64,000 bases of DNA from Panagrolaimus kolymaensis (Eukaryota > Nematoda > Chromadorea > Rhabditida > Panagrolaimidae). This document shows positions 25,762 to 37,619 of this stretch, one piece after another; positions within the stretch are counted from its first letter, which is position 1, and each line of letters opens with the position of its first letter. The notes beneath the pieces were generated by a model. The model had not been told where the DNA came from. It saw only the letters and a list, made by a program, of their open reading frames with translations, and did not search any database. The stretch covers positions 7,378,001 to 7,442,000 of the forward strand of contig JAJQJQ010000007.1 in assembly GCA_028622995.1 (NCBI GenBank). The letters are read 5' to 3'. A program made the translations under genes and the position numbers.

Positions 25762-26507
25762 ATTTTTTTTACATTTTTTTTCTCTCTTTCTAAGATCAAA
25801 ACACTTCTTTTCTCATTGAAAGAGAATGAAGCATTGCGCGCTTTTTTCTTCCTTTTTTTGTTTTGCTTTAAACAAAAAATGCCAAATTTTCTTCTTCTTC
25901 TTTCACTTTCTTTTTTTGCTAGGCCTGCTGTCAGTCGCACCAAATCCTCATTTTTTAATATTGATCGATTTTTTTAAACGTGATTTTTAAAAAGAAGCTC
26001 CTAAAAAAAACTGTAATATTTGTAGATATAAAAATCTAATTGCCCCAAAAGATTATCATTTTTTAACTACATTTTTTCCTTTCCCCATATTTTTCGTTTT
26101 TCTCTAATTTTTATCCAACTTTGTGGTTTACTCTTATTTTTATGTCACGGTTTTTTACTGTCTTTTTTTTCGTATATCTTTCATATGAGTTTCAATTATG
26201 GATATCGTCTTTCGATGAACAATTCTCTTGAAAGAATTGTTGCATATTAAATATTTTATTTCTTTCTATTAAAAACTTCCACCGCTACTTACATGCATCT
26301 ACAAATGTTTACAAAACCCTTTATGACCTTTTATAATTAAATTACATGCTTTTCGCCTTTTTTGACAACTAATGCTGATAGAAAATCAAAGCAAAACCCC
26401 GCTCATAAAAAGAATGAAAACATTATTATGTTTAGGACTCATTTCTTGCGCGTAAAAAAGCGTATGTTTTTTTGCTTCATCTTTCTTTTTTTGCGCAAAG
26501 CTGCCAC

Positions 26508-26626
26508 CAGTGTTGTCGAATATTCGAAAACCTTCGAATTTCGGGTTCGAATATTCGAAATATTCGGTTTTCGAATCGAATATTCGTTCGATATTCGATT
26601 CGATTATTCGATATTCGACAACACTG
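26508..26626. mobile_element. hAT-like MITE, CAGTGTTGTC family, in Helitron leader
   Basis: Ends CAGTGTTGTC and GACAACACTG. Exact 8-bp duplication GCTGCCAC (26500-26507, 26627-26634). The interior is repeated ATTCGAATATTCG palindromes. It shares its ends with the element at 54438-54520 but not its interior. Confidence 0.85.
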
Positions 26627-27127
26627 GCTGCCACCTAGCAGACAATTTTTTTGCGAATTTTATTTTATCGATTTTTTTAAAAGTTGATTCTACGGTTGCT
26701 TCACTTTCGGGCAGGACTTTTTGCTTTGTTTCCTTTAAACTAAGCTTTTTTTGGATGCTTTTTTTTCTTTACCTAAAAAAACCTTGAATAATTATTGGTT
26801 ATTTATTTTAACTATGATCAATAAAAAAAACATCACATTTTTTTACTTTCTTCATTGAATCTCCTCTGTCGAAATAACCAAGAATTAAGTTTTTTTTCTT
26901 TTTTGCTTCTTCTTCCTTTTTCCTTAAAGCGAGTATACATTTTTCATTTATTAATATTTTTTTAAATTTCTTTTTTCTAAATTTTATTCCTTTCTTATAC
27001 TCAGATAGAAATAGATAGAAATACTTGGGTTCGCCTCAAATTCTGGCATTTTTTAAACCTTTTTCTGTTTTTTTTTTTGTTTTTTAATTTTTTTTTTTAT
27101 GGATATTGAAAACATTTTGTTGTTATA

Positions 27128-30100
27128 ATGCCACCAAAAATAATACCTGGAAAGAAACAAAAATCTCAAGCAACAAAAGCTGCTGAAGAGAGGAAAAAGA
27201 GAAAAGACAAATATGAAAGATCAAAAAGTCAGGGAGCGGACGTTAGAAATAACGATCCTTTGGACTCAACTATTCCTCCACAACCACCTTCATCTGTCGA
27301 GCCAATGGATGTAACAGAATATCCTCTTCCTTTGGCAGAAAATATGTATGCTTCTATGGCAATTTTACCCACATCTGAAGAAGATGATCGTTTCCTTGAC
27401 AGCATGGGTAATGATGTCCAAAACTTCCGTCGCCGGAACCCTGATTTTGTTGATGAGACTGCTCCAATGGAAGTTGATGCAGTGGAAGAACAACATAATC
27501 CTCCAATTATTCCTGTCGTGCATCAACAACGACGTCCTCCCACTTCAGGTTCATATATGGTTGATTGGTTCAATCAAGAAATGGAACATCAAGCAAGCCA
27601 ACGTCAAGCTATTGAATCACAAAATGCTGATGAAGAATTTATTGAACCTCCTAGCTATCTTGGCTTGAATTTCAATTCACCTCAAATGAAACCATCCTTA
27701 AATATTCGTCAAAGCTTCAATGACATACAAGTGACCAGTTTGATGGGAGCAATAGCAGGGAAGGCATCAGGTGGTTGTTGGAAAAGAATCGCTGTTCTCG
27801 ATTCCTTATATTTAAAGCATTTTATTCATGGTAATTATGCAGAGATCAAAAAATACTTGATGCTTTATATGAATGAACCAGAATTAATACTTTGCCCTAT
27901 AAATATTATTGGAAATGATTGGATTTTATTGGTGATTAATGTTATCCAATCAAAAGCATTTATTTATGATCCTTCTCGAATTGCTGCTGGAATGGATGAT
28001 AACACTCCTGAAGAACGCCATGCATGTTCAATCATCGTGAGAGATTTAAAAAGAGCCGGTATAATTGAAAAAGATGTTAATTATGTCAAAGCTAAACCTC
28101 ATACTCATCCCATTCAAGTTGAACCATACAACTCAATTTTATTCATCCTTCTTATTGCTGAATATTTCGCTTTTCATGGAGAATCTAAAAAACTTGATGA
28201 TATGGCACCAAATATGGAACTTTGGCGTTATACATTTTTATTATCCGAATTATTCAGGATAAATGAACATAAACTTCCGGCAGAAAGTGTTGAGAATCTT
28301 CCAAAGTGGCTTCCAACTTGCTTTATGCGTCTTCAAGATCGTCCCGCTCCGATTTTTGATGAAACACCACCTGAACTTCCCATTGATAACGATCTCATTG
28401 ATCATGTTCATATTGATCCCACCGCTGAACCAGCCGTTCAACCTCCACTTATTCGAAGATCTATAAGAATAACGATGCAAAGAAATGGTACAGTTCAAAC
28501 GGCATATCTGTGTTTTATGGAGAGAAAGATTAATTCATGCCGTGGAAGTTCAACACCTCTGGGTTTAATAAGTGCAAAAATCAATCCAAGAGAACATTAT
28601 CTTGGTGAAATGAAAGAACGCTGCCCACACAAACATTGCAAAGCTTTTTTATTTCCAAAAGAAGGTTCAAGCGCATGTTGTGGGAATGGCACCGTCAAAC
28701 CAGTATACTTCCCACCTATGCCTCATCGATGGATTCATCTCAGACAATTCCGAGAATATTGGGATGATCCACGAAGATATAACTCCTTAATGTGTATGGC
28801 ATCTACTGTGACAAAAATTTCAAGAGATTTAGGCGCATTCAAAGTAAATGGCGAACTTTATCATAATGTCGGAGACGTAATTCCTAAAGATGGTGTAAAC
28901 GCAGCATTTAACCAAAATTATGTATTGGATGCTAATGAAGCTATTGGTAATCGACTTATTGATTCAAAACGCTTCAACTTCAAATGCAAGGATGTAAGGA
29001 AGCAAAAAGAACTAATTGGACTTCTCGAGGCAATGCTCCGTGAATATCATCCTCTTGCAGATATGCTAAAAAATATGAAAGAACTGTTGGCAATTCAAGA
29101 ACAAAAAGCGAATGAATTAGGTTTGGAAGTTCCGCGTTTCTTTTTGGTATGGGAAAATAGTTCAAACGCAAGAGATCATAGTAGAAATTTGGGCTTTCCT
29201 GCTAAAGAAGGCCAAATTTTTTCAATGTATCGCTCAGTTGAAGGAGTACCTCCACCAAAAGGCATCATGTTTGGTATTGAAAAACATGGGAGTAATAAAA
29301 TTATTAAACTTGCCCATTATGATTCTCATCAACATGCTGCAGCTTATCCTTTGATATTTATCTTTGGTCAAGAGGGTTGGACAACGGGCATCAAAAAACT
29401 TGATCCAAATTTTCCTGATGGTCAACCTATTAATGTTTCACAAGTTGTCAATATGGTTTCTCAAGAAGTTATTAATGCTATGGCTCATGCATTGCGAAGT
29501 AATGACCCTTCACAAGTTACCAATATGATTTCTCAAGAAGTTATTAATGCTATGGATGATGCATTGCTAACTGATCCGGATGATGATGAACCCGTTGAAC
29601 CTGAAGAAAATGATGATGAATTTGAAATTAATTCAGATGATGACGAACCCGAAAATGTTGATGATTCTCATCCTCCTAAAAAGAATGAAAACGTTTCTAT
29701 GAATGCATTTAATTCATCTTATCTTTTTGATCGAACCGATGAACAGAAAAATACTTTCAATTTTGTTACAGGTCAAAAAGAATTGAGCCAAATTTTTATC
29801 ATCGATTGTCATTTAAATGTTGTGAGACAAAGATTGGATGTTAGAGAAAGAATTCAAGAAGATAATGCTCATCGCTATGATCAATGCAAGAATTTGAGAG
29901 ACGCTTTGCAAGCGCGAATTGATCGAACCGAAGAACTCCGCGGATGTAAATTAGGGAAAACTTTTTTCCTTAATAAAACATTCCGCGGAGGGCGGCGGTA
30001 TATGCAAGAAAGGTTCAAGGACAACATTGCTCTTTGCAACCGCTTCGGTATGCCATCACTCTTCGTAACTTTTACGGGCAATCCGTATTGGAAGGAAATT

Positions 30101-33100
30101 GTGGAAAATCTTCGCCCAGGAGAATCATGGATTCATCGACCGGACTTAATTTGCAGAGTTTTTAATCTTAAAGCTAAAGCCTTCCTCCATGAAGTTCTGA
30201 AAACAAACGTCCTTGGAAAAGTTAAAGCATTTTCTGTTTCCCTTGAACATCAAAAGCGTGGCATGCCACATCTCCACATGTTGTTGATCATGGAAGAAGG
30301 GTACAAATATGAAACTGCAGAAAAAATTGATGATTTAATTGTTGCAACTTTACCTCCTACACCCACTGCAACTAATCCATATGAAAGAGATGATGAACAA
30401 CGTTATTGTGATTATGTGAATAAATATATGGTTCATGATCCAGTTCGATGTAATTCGGCATGTGGTATTGGAAAACGTCCAGGAATTTGTGGCAAGGATT
30501 ATCCTAAACCATTTCTTGAAGAAACTGTTATGCGTTCCGATGGTTATGCTCAATTGAAACGACCAAATGATGGACGAGAAGAAGCTTTTACAGCTGCTGG
30601 CAAACCACGAAATATTGCAATTTCCAATCAATATGTGGTGCCTCACAACCGATATCTTCTTCTTCGATTTAACTGCCACATAAATGTTGAAATGTGTGGA
30701 GGAGTTAAATGCATTAAATACATCTACAAGTATATTTATAAAGGTCATGATACTGCTTTCATCTCAGTTCAACGAGCTAATGCTAATGGTGAAAATGGAG
30801 TTGTTGATTACAATGAAATTGTACAATTTCGAGAAATGCGTGTTACAGGTGCATGCGAAGCGGTGGAAGGACTCCTAAAAATGTTTGTCACAAAACAATC
30901 CCATCCAGTGCAAGAATTAGAACTTCATCTCAAAGGAGATCATACTCTTGCATTTCATCCTGAAGACAATGAAACACAACTTCGCTCATTGGTTGTTAAT
31001 GATGGAACTGTTGATGGGCTAAAAGCCGTGTCAAGATTAACTGCATTCTTTAAATTGGTGAAGCTAGAACTTGCTGAACTTGCTAGAAATCCCAATATTT
31101 ATGGAAATGATCTTTCTACTCGATCCATGAATTTATGTTACCACCAAGTTTGTGAACATTACACCTGGCGTCCAAAAAAGAAAGTATGGATGCGTCGAAA
31201 AAATAAAAAATTCGCTCTTGGTCGATTACGCACTGTATACCCTTCAAATGTTGAACTTTATTGTTTACGAGAACTTCTTAAAGTCGTCAAAGGTCCAACT
31301 TCCTATGAAGATGTTAAAACTTATCAAGATGAAACAACAAATCAAAGAATTGTTTGTGATACTTTCCATGAAGCTGCTGTCGCAAGACATCTTTTTGTTG
31401 ATGATAGGTTATGTTACGATACTATGAATGAAATTATTCGAACTTGCACTCCTCGACAATGTCGTGTCATGTTTACAATGCTTTTAGTCTTCAATGAACC
31501 TGCAAATGCCTTAAACTTATGGTCCATGTTTATGGACAGCCTCTTGGATAATCGACATTTTACAAGGGAAATACTCATTCGAAATGCCCTTGCCCACATT
31601 GGATCAATTCTTTTCCATCATCAAAAAACCCTTGAAGATTACGGACTTCCAAGTATTTCGGATGAAGCTTTGTTGGACGGTATCAATGATACTTATGCTA
31701 ATGACAATCTTGGAGATGGACAAGCCGAATATGATAACTGTAATGCTGGACAAAAAAGTGTTATCAATAAAGCCAAATATTCTCTTGAAAATAAAAATAA
31801 TCCCAATGTAACTGATCGTGAAAATCTTATTTTTCTTCAAGGTGGTGGTGGAGCCGGCAAAACTACGACCTATAATACCATGATTAAATATTTTCGTCAT
31901 ATGGGTTTTAAGGTTATCGCTGTGGCTTCGACGGGAGTTGCTGCAGTTCTTCTTGATGGCGGTTCCACTGCCCATGCTGCATTTCGAATTCCTTTGGATA
32001 TCAATCAAGTACCCAGCCTTCCTAAACAACATCCTCTTGCTCAACAAATCATGGCCGCCGATTTGATTATATGGGATGAAAGCCCCATGCAACATAAGAG
32101 CTGTTTAAGTCATGTTGCAACGCTAATCAAAAATTTGTTGGATGATCCTGAAGATCCTCGAGGTTTATTTGGTAATAAAACTGTTATCTTAGGTGGTGAT
32201 TTCAAACAACTTTTACCAGTTATGAGGCATGAAACTGCCCGTGCCTCATATGAAGCAAGCCTTCTTTGCTCAGAATTGTTTCGCCTTAATTTCAAAATCC
32301 ATACCTTAACAACTAATATTCGTTCAGCAGGTGATCCTACTTATGCAGCATGGCTTGACGACATTGGCCATGGCAAACATTATGTTCCTGCATTTGGTCC
32401 TTCAAAAGTTCAGCTACCAGATGAAATTGCTGTTTACCACCAAAAAAGTGTTGAAGATTTTGTTTATCCCGATAGCATTTTCGCTGATCATGATTATAAA
32501 TCAGCTTTTTATCAAGATTATGTTGCTGGAGTCGCTCTCATGGCACCTTTAAATGCTACCGTTAATGAACTTAACCATCGAATTACTTCTAAACTTCTTG
32601 GTCCTTCTAAAGATTATGTTGCAATTAATTCTCTTTCAAATGGCCAATATGCCGGTGATGAATACTTCCGTGAAAATATTGATCCAGAAATTTTGGCTAC
32701 ATTCGAACATTCATCCATTCCTTCCAACAAACTAACTCTCAAAGTTGGAAGTGTCGTCATGCTCACACGGAACTTGGACATTCGACTTGGTCTCTCAAAT
32801 GGAACAAGGATGATTGTTGAAGGAATGCATGAAAATTTTGTTATGTGCAAAATCATCACAGGAAGTGCTAAAGGTATGATGATGCCCATTTGTGCTCTTC
32901 CAAACACCTATAGTGATTCATCGGATGACACTTGGCCGGAATTCACAAGAACACAACTTCCCCTTCGACCAGCCTTCGCCATTTCAATTAACAAGGCCCA
33001 AGGCCAAACTTTGGACAAGGTTGGAGTTATTTTCAACACAGATTGCTTCTCCCACGGGCAATTCTACGTGGCAATGAGCAGGGTCAGAGCACGCAGTGAT

Positions 33101-33328
33101 ATTCGAGTGTTTGTTCGCTATGCAAACACGAAAACTGTTAATGGAAGAAAAATTCCATATGCTACAAATATTGTTTTTAAAGAAGTTCTTGCAGTTATTG
33201 CCAATGCAAATCACCTTCAACAATCCCATGATGCTCCTCAACCTCCTCCAGTTGATGTTCCCCAACCTCCTCCAGTTGATGTTCCACAACCTCCTCCAGT
33301 TGATGTTCCACAACCTCCTCCAGTTTAA
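27128..33328 (+). CDS. Helitron Rep-helicase (RepHel) with N-terminal Ulp1-like domain
   Basis: A 2066-residue uninterrupted protein expected to nick, unwind and transfer single-stranded Helitron DNA. Regions in order: a basic Lys/Arg-rich start (1-35); a Ulp1/C48 peptidase-like domain (about 190-400); a Cys cluster C499, C504, C517, C518; the Helitron motif YPLIFIFG at about 740; two near-copies of SQEVINAM (about 776 and 800); an acidic stretch (about 808-846). The HUH Rep nuclease follows, with FVTFTGNP at about 979, HLH at 1048-1050 and the Tyr motif KYIYKYIYKG, likely catalytic Tyr 1198 and 1202. The Pif1-like SF1B helicase has Walker A GGGGAGKT at 1572-1579, Walker B DES near 1650, GGDFKQLLP near 1689, NKAQGQT near 1955 and SHGQFYVAMSR near 1975. 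The C-terminus is four PQPPPVDV repeats. All Rep and helicase catalytic motifs look intact. In the Ulp1-like part His and Cys are replaced (D264, S336). The ATG at 27128 gives the longest frame; no intron is needed. Confidence 0.93.
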   Translation: MPPKIIPGKKQKSQATKAAEERKKRKDKYERSKSQGADVRNNDPLDSTIPPQPPSSVEPMDVTEYPLPLAENMYASMAILPTSEEDDRFLDSMGNDVQNFRRRNPDFVDETAPMEVDAVEEQHNPPIIPVVHQQRRPPTSGSYMVDWFNQEMEHQASQRQAIESQNADEEFIEPPSYLGLNFNSPQMKPSLNIRQSFNDIQVTSLMGAIAGKASGGCWKRIAVLDSLYLKHFIHGNYAEIKKYLMLYMNEPELILCPINIIGNDWILLVINVIQSKAFIYDPSRIAAGMDDNTPEERHACSIIVRDLKRAGIIEKDVNYVKAKPHTHPIQVEPYNSILFILLIAEYFAFHGESKKLDDMAPNMELWRYTFLLSELFRINEHKLPAESVENLPKWLPTCFMRLQDRPAPIFDETPPELPIDNDLIDHVHIDPTAEPAVQPPLIRRSIRITMQRNGTVQTAYLCFMERKINSCRGSSTPLGLISAKINPREHYLGEMKERCPHKHCKAFLFPKEGSSACCGNGTVKPVYFPPMPHRWIHLRQFREYWDDPRRYNSLMCMASTVTKISRDLGAFKVNGELYHNVGDVIPKDGVNAAFNQNYVLDANEAIGNRLIDSKRFNFKCKDVRKQKELIGLLEAMLREYHPLADMLKNMKELLAIQEQKANELGLEVPRFFLVWENSSNARDHSRNLGFPAKEGQIFSMYRSVEGVPPPKGIMFGIEKHGSNKIIKLAHYDSHQHAAAYPLIFIFGQEGWTTGIKKLDPNFPDGQPINVSQVVNMVSQEVINAMAHALRSNDPSQVTNMISQEVINAMDDALLTDPDDDEPVEPEENDDEFEINSDDDEPENVDDSHPPKKNENVSMNAFNSSYLFDRTDEQKNTFNFVTGQKELSQIFIIDCHLNVVRQRLDVRERIQEDNAHRYDQCKNLRDALQARIDRTEELRGCKLGKTFFLNKTFRGGRRYMQERFKDNIALCNRFGMPSLFVTFTGNPYWKEIVENLRPGESWIHRPDLICRVFNLKAKAFLHEVLKTNVLGKVKAFSVSLEHQKRGMPHLHMLLIMEEGYKYETAEKIDDLIVATLPPTPTATNPYERDDEQRYCDYVNKYMVHDPVRCNSACGIGKRPGICGKDYPKPFLEETVMRSDGYAQLKRPNDGREEAFTAAGKPRNIAISNQYVVPHNRYLLLRFNCHINVEMCGGVKCIKYIYKYIYKGHDTAFISVQRANANGENGVVDYNEIVQFREMRVTGACEAVEGLLKMFVTKQSHPVQELELHLKGDHTLAFHPEDNETQLRSLVVNDGTVDGLKAVSRLTAFFKLVKLELAELARNPNIYGNDLSTRSMNLCYHQVCEHYTWRPKKKVWMRRKNKKFALGRLRTVYPSNVELYCLRELLKVVKGPTSYEDVKTYQDETTNQRIVCDTFHEAAVARHLFVDDRLCYDTMNEIIRTCTPRQCRVMFTMLLVFNEPANALNLWSMFMDSLLDNRHFTREILIRNALAHIGSILFHHQKTLEDYGLPSISDEALLDGINDTYANDNLGDGQAEYDNCNAGQKSVINKAKYSLENKNNPNVTDRENLIFLQGGGGAGKTTTYNTMIKYFRHMGFKVIAVASTGVAAVLLDGGSTAHAAFRIPLDINQVPSLPKQHPLAQQIMAADLIIWDESPMQHKSCLSHVATLIKNLLDDPEDPRGLFGNKTVILGGDFKQLLPVMRHETARASYEASLLCSELFRLNFKIHTLTTNIRSAGDPTYAAWLDDIGHGKHYVPAFGPSKVQLPDEIAVYHQKSVEDFVYPDSIFADHDYKSAFYQDYVAGVALMAPLNATVNELNHRITSKLLGPSKDYVAINSLSNGQYAGDEYFRENIDPEILATFEHSSIPSNKLTLKVGSVVMLTRNLDIRLGLSNGTRMIVEGMHENFVMCKIITGSAKGMMMPICALPNTYSDSSDDTWPEFTRTQLPLRPAFAISINKAQGQTLDKVGVIFNTDCFSHGQFYVAMSRVRARSDIRVFVRYANTKTVNGRKIPYATNIVFKEVLAVIANANHLQQSHDAPQPPPVDVPQPPPVDVPQPPPVDVPQPPPV

Positions 33329-34057
33329 AAGTAAAATCGCTTTTTCCAAAACAAAATTACTATTATTTATAAAAAAATTTTTTAGTTTTTAGCTGCGAGT
33401 TATTCCCATGATAAATATCTTCAGTTTACTTTTTTATCAGTATATGCTCCTTTTATAAAGTAATACATATCTTATTATTATTTAAATTAATGAATTCGCC
33501 TATAATAATTCTTTTTTAGTTTTACCAAATTAATTATTATGTATGTATTCCGCCTGTTTTTATTCTGCTTTCCTTCATATTGTTCGAATCCATATTAATA
33601 TTTCATTTAAAAATATAAGTTTCCTATCATATTCCCCTAAAAAGACTTTCCTAATTCTTTTACACTTTTTAGCTTGATTTTATTACATTGCCGCCAAACA
33701 TACTTCATGCCGTTGCTGAAATAACTTTTCTTATATTTTTTCTACAAGTAAGAATTAAACAAAATTATTAAATGAAGGTGTTTATCTAACTTTGTTTTTT
33801 AGGCTCATTCCATTTATGTTCCTCTTTCTCAAAAGAATATCATATCAAATTTGTGTTTTCCATTTTTTACCTTTACTACTACTTTATTTTATCCATTTTA
33901 AATTTTGATTGTTGTTATTTTTTCAACCAACCAGTTTATTTCTATGTAATCTTTTAATCATAAACTTTTTTTCTTTTATCATTTAATTATCAATTTTAAA
34001 TTCGATTATATCATGTAACATACCTATGTAATGTAATTGACCCGTGGATCCACTGGT

Positions 34058-35119
34058 TCCCCAGTACACATAAAAAAAGAGCCATGCCTCCCTTCCTACT
34101 TTCTTTAGCAAGCCTATTAAGTTATGTTTTCTAATCATGTTAATAAGCATTAAAAATGATTATTATTGTGCTTTTTATATACTAATTAGTTAATAACTCA
34201 TTTTTCATGTTTTTTCACTGTATTTTGACTAAAACTTTTTTTCCAACTTAAGGTCTAACTATAAAATTTATGTACACATTATAACACATAATAACGAATA
34301 GGATTTTGCTTGCGATTTGTAAATAAGTAAGCTATAAATAGAGCATTTGGCATTCCCCAATCAATTTTTTGATGTAAAAATTGTGTTCAAACTTTTGTTG
34401 AAATTTTTTTTTGCAACATGCATTTTTCCTTCCCTTGCATGTGTGACGCAATGGTGAAAGGCGGTGGATTTGCGAATGGAAAAAGTTCGAATCCTTGGAA
34501 GTAATAAAATTTTTTGAATATTTTTAACTATAAAATTAATGGGAATATTATTAAAATATTATTAAATAATTTTTGGGTACCTTAAATATTCATAATTATG
34601 GAGAAATTTGCATAAAATGTGGATTTTTATACTTTTTTGAATGCAAATAATTATGAATCATCTGTGTATCGTTTTAAACGGAGAATTAATAATTTTTGGT
34701 ATCTTTAATTATGCAAATTTAACATATAAATTTGCATAATTAATTAATTTTAAGTAAAGTGCTTTTACTTTTGGGTGAATCTAAGGGAATAAAGTTTAAC
34801 GAAGTTACCCAAAGTTTTACAAAACCCGATAAAGCCATAAAGCTTATAAAAAAATTTAAGTGGATCAATTAAAAATGAGTGGTGAATCTTTTTGCATATG
34901 ATGTTGGATCTCTCACCATTTAATGGATCTTTTGGTGGATTATCATGGATCCTTGGATCATTAATAAGGAGAGCAGTATGACTTAGGCCATATCAAGGGG
35001 CGCGAAGCGCCCCTTTTTTTAAATTTTTCTTATGTCGTATTGGGTATTAAATTAAAGGAATTATTTTTTTATTGTTATGGTATACCTATCTAATGTTAAT
35101 TGACCCGTGGATCCACTGG
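34058..35119 (+). repeat. Array unit 19 (head B, tail 2)
   Basis: First unit after the Helitron. Hairpin at 34997-35013, CTGG at 35116-35119. From about 34190 it is the first base block of the 3562-bp duplication. Confidence 0.85.
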
Positions 35120-35120
35120 T

Positions 35121-36182
35121 TCCCCAGTACACATAAAAAAAGAGGGGTGCTCCCCTTCCTACTTTTTTCAACTGTTATATCTTTTTATGTTTTCTAACCA
35201 TATTAATAAGGGTTAAAAATGATTATTATTGGGCTTTTTATATACTAATTAGTTAATAGTCGATTTTTCATGATTTTTCGCTGTATTTTGACTAAAACTT
35301 TTTTTCCAACTTAAGGTCTAACTATAAAATTTATGTACACATTATAACACATAATAACGAATAGGATTTTGCTTGCGATTTGTAAATAAGTAAGCTATAA
35401 ATAGAGCATTTGGCATTCCCCAATCAATTTTTTGATGTAAAAATTGTGTTCAAACTTTTGTTGAAATTTTTTTTTGCAACATGCATTTTTCCTTCCCTTG
35501 CATGTGTGACGCAATGGTGAAAGGCGGTGGATTTGCGAATGGAAAAAGTTCGAATCCTTGGAAGTAATAAAATTTTTTGAATATTTTTAACTATAAAATT
35601 AATGGGAATATTATTAAAATATTATTAAATAATTTTTGGGTACCTTAAATATTCATAATTATGGAGAAATTTGCATAAAATGTGGATTTTTATACTTTTT
35701 TGAATGCAAATAATTATGAATCATCTGTGTATCGTTTTAAACGGAGAATTAATAATTTTTGGTATCTTTAATTATGCAAATTTAACATATAAATTTGCAT
35801 AATTAATTAATTTTAAGTAAAGTGCTTTTACTTTTGGGTGAATCTAAGGGAATAAAGTTTAACGAAGTTACCCAAAGTTTTACAAAACCCGATAAAGCCA
35901 TAAAGCTTATAAAAAAATTTAAGTGGATCAATTAAAAATGAGTGGTGAATCTTTTTGCATATGATGTTGGATCTCTCACCATTTAATGGATCTTTTGGTG
36001 GATTATCATGGATCCTTGGATCATTAATAAGGAGAGCAGTATGACTTAGGCCATATCAAGGGGCGCGAAGCGCCCCTTTTTTTAAATTTTTCTTATGTCG
36101 TATTGGGTATTAAATTAAAGGAATTATTTTTTTATTGTTATGGTATACCTATCTAATGTTAATTGACCCGTGGATCCACTGG
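35121..36182 (+). repeat. Array unit 20 (head B, tail 2)
   Basis: Hairpin at 36060-36076, CTGG at 36179-36182. Differs from unit 19 mainly in the first 170 bp. The rest is a 1063-bp tandem copy. Confidence 0.85.
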
Positions 36183-36183
36183 T

Positions 36184-37618
36184 TCCTCTAAACACAGAAA
36201 AATTTATGGGAGGTTCCCATCCTATTAAAGTGGTTAGTAACTATCTTAAAACTAATAATATATCATTATTTAATGCTATTTATCATAATATCTTGGCTTT
36301 TTAACAATTAATTAGCATAATTTAAAGTTTTTCGCGAAAATCTCAGTTTTTTGACTAAAACTTTTTTTCCATCCAATGGTTTAACTATGAACTTTTGTAA
36401 CGACATGTAAAAATATATATGGAATTTGATTTTCCTTGCCGTTTTTCCAATAAAGCCTCTGGGTATTTCAAAATCTTCTGCACAAAATTATTTTAAGGTC
36501 CAATTTTTTTTTTCAAAAAATCAATGAAAATTTTTTGCAACATGCATTTTCTCTTCCTTTGTCGCATTTGCTCAGTGGTGGAAGGCGGTGAACTTGCGAA
36601 TGGATGAAAGTTCGAAACCTCTGCGATGTAAATAATTTTTTTGAATTTCTTTAACTATAAAATGGAGGGGAATATTATAATTAATTATAAAAATAATTTT
36701 TGGGTATATTTGGTTAATAAATATAAGGATAATTATGGAAAATTAGCATATTTTTTATATTTTTGACCCCAAACAATTATAAAACAATGGAAATTATTTT
36801 TAAAAGGGTTTTAAATAAATTTTTGCATATTTATTTATGCAAAATATCGAAAATTTTGCATAATTATTTTTGTTTTACTTATAAAATGGTGGATAAATTT
36901 GGATATTCAAGTGAATTAAGGTTGATATTAGAGGAGTTTAGGTGGATATTTGAGAAAGTTTGTGTGGATTATCTCTCATGTTTTGGTGAATTTTTAATGG
37001 ATCTTTTAACTGTTTTTGGTCTATTTTTATGGATCTTTTGGTGGATATTAGAAGAGCTACGGGTGGATATTTGACAAAGGTTGATCGATCTTTTGTTTTA
37101 TTGATCTTTTGGGAAATGGATGTTTGGATGGATGTTTGGATGGATCTTTATATACCTTTTGGTGGATTATGATGGATCCTCGGGTGGATTTTTTATGGAT
37201 TTTTGGGTGGATTTTTATCGATCTTTGAGTGGATTTTAAAAGATTTTTGGATGGATTTCAATGGTTTGGGTGGACTTTAATAGATCTTTTTATTGTATTT
37301 GGTGGATTTTAATGGACATTTGAAGAGCTTCAGGGTCCACGGGTGGAGAATCTTGGATCTTTGGGTTGATGGATCTTTGGGTTGATGGATCTTTGGGTTG
37401 ATGGATCTTTGGGTTGATGGATCTTTGGGTTGATGGATCTTTGGGTTGATGGATCTTGGGGTTGATGGATCTTTGGGTTGATGGAACAAATTCGTCACTT
37501 CAAGGGGCGCGAAGCGCCCCTTTCATTCTTTTACTATAGATGTTTGGTATCAAAATGAAGTGCTCATTCTCCTTTATCTATGTGCCTATATTAATATACG
37601 TGGATCCCGTGTCACTGG
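36184..37618 (+). repeat. Array unit 21 (head A, tail 1)
   Basis: Eight minisatellite copies at 37355-37482, hairpin at 37504-37520, CTGG at 37615-37618. The GGATC-rich part holds a short internal duplication (GGATGTTTGGAT twice near 37117). Confidence 0.85.
37355..37482 (+). repeat. 16-bp minisatellite, 8 copies
   Basis: GGATCTTTGGGTTGAT repeated eight times, with one GGATCTTGGGGTTGAT variant in the seventh copy. The same variant occupies the same place in the duplicate at 40917-41044. Confidence 0.95.
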
Positions 37619-37619
37619 T

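Larger units (their letters stand above)
24962..34056 (+). mobile_element. Candidate autonomous Helitron sharing the array ends
   Basis: The left end (TCCCCAGTACACA, after a spacer T) and about 630 bp behind it are ordinary head-B array sequence, including the tRNA-like segment at 25352-25405. The right end (from about 34018, CATACCTATGTAATGTAATT then GACCCGTGGATCCACTGG) is tail 2. Between them lie about 1.5 kb of AT-rich leader, a single 6.2-kb Rep-helicase ORF and about 700 bp of 3' sequence without the array hairpin. The whole has the position of one array unit, with T on both sides. Alternative: a Helitron inserted into a unit with loss of about 400 bp of it. The shared ends at exactly unit spacing favour the first reading. 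Confidence 0.6.

Noticed and set aside
26362..26787. Open frames across 26362-26787
   Set aside because: They run through the palindromic MITE at 26508-26626, have no domain, and lie in the Helitron leader.
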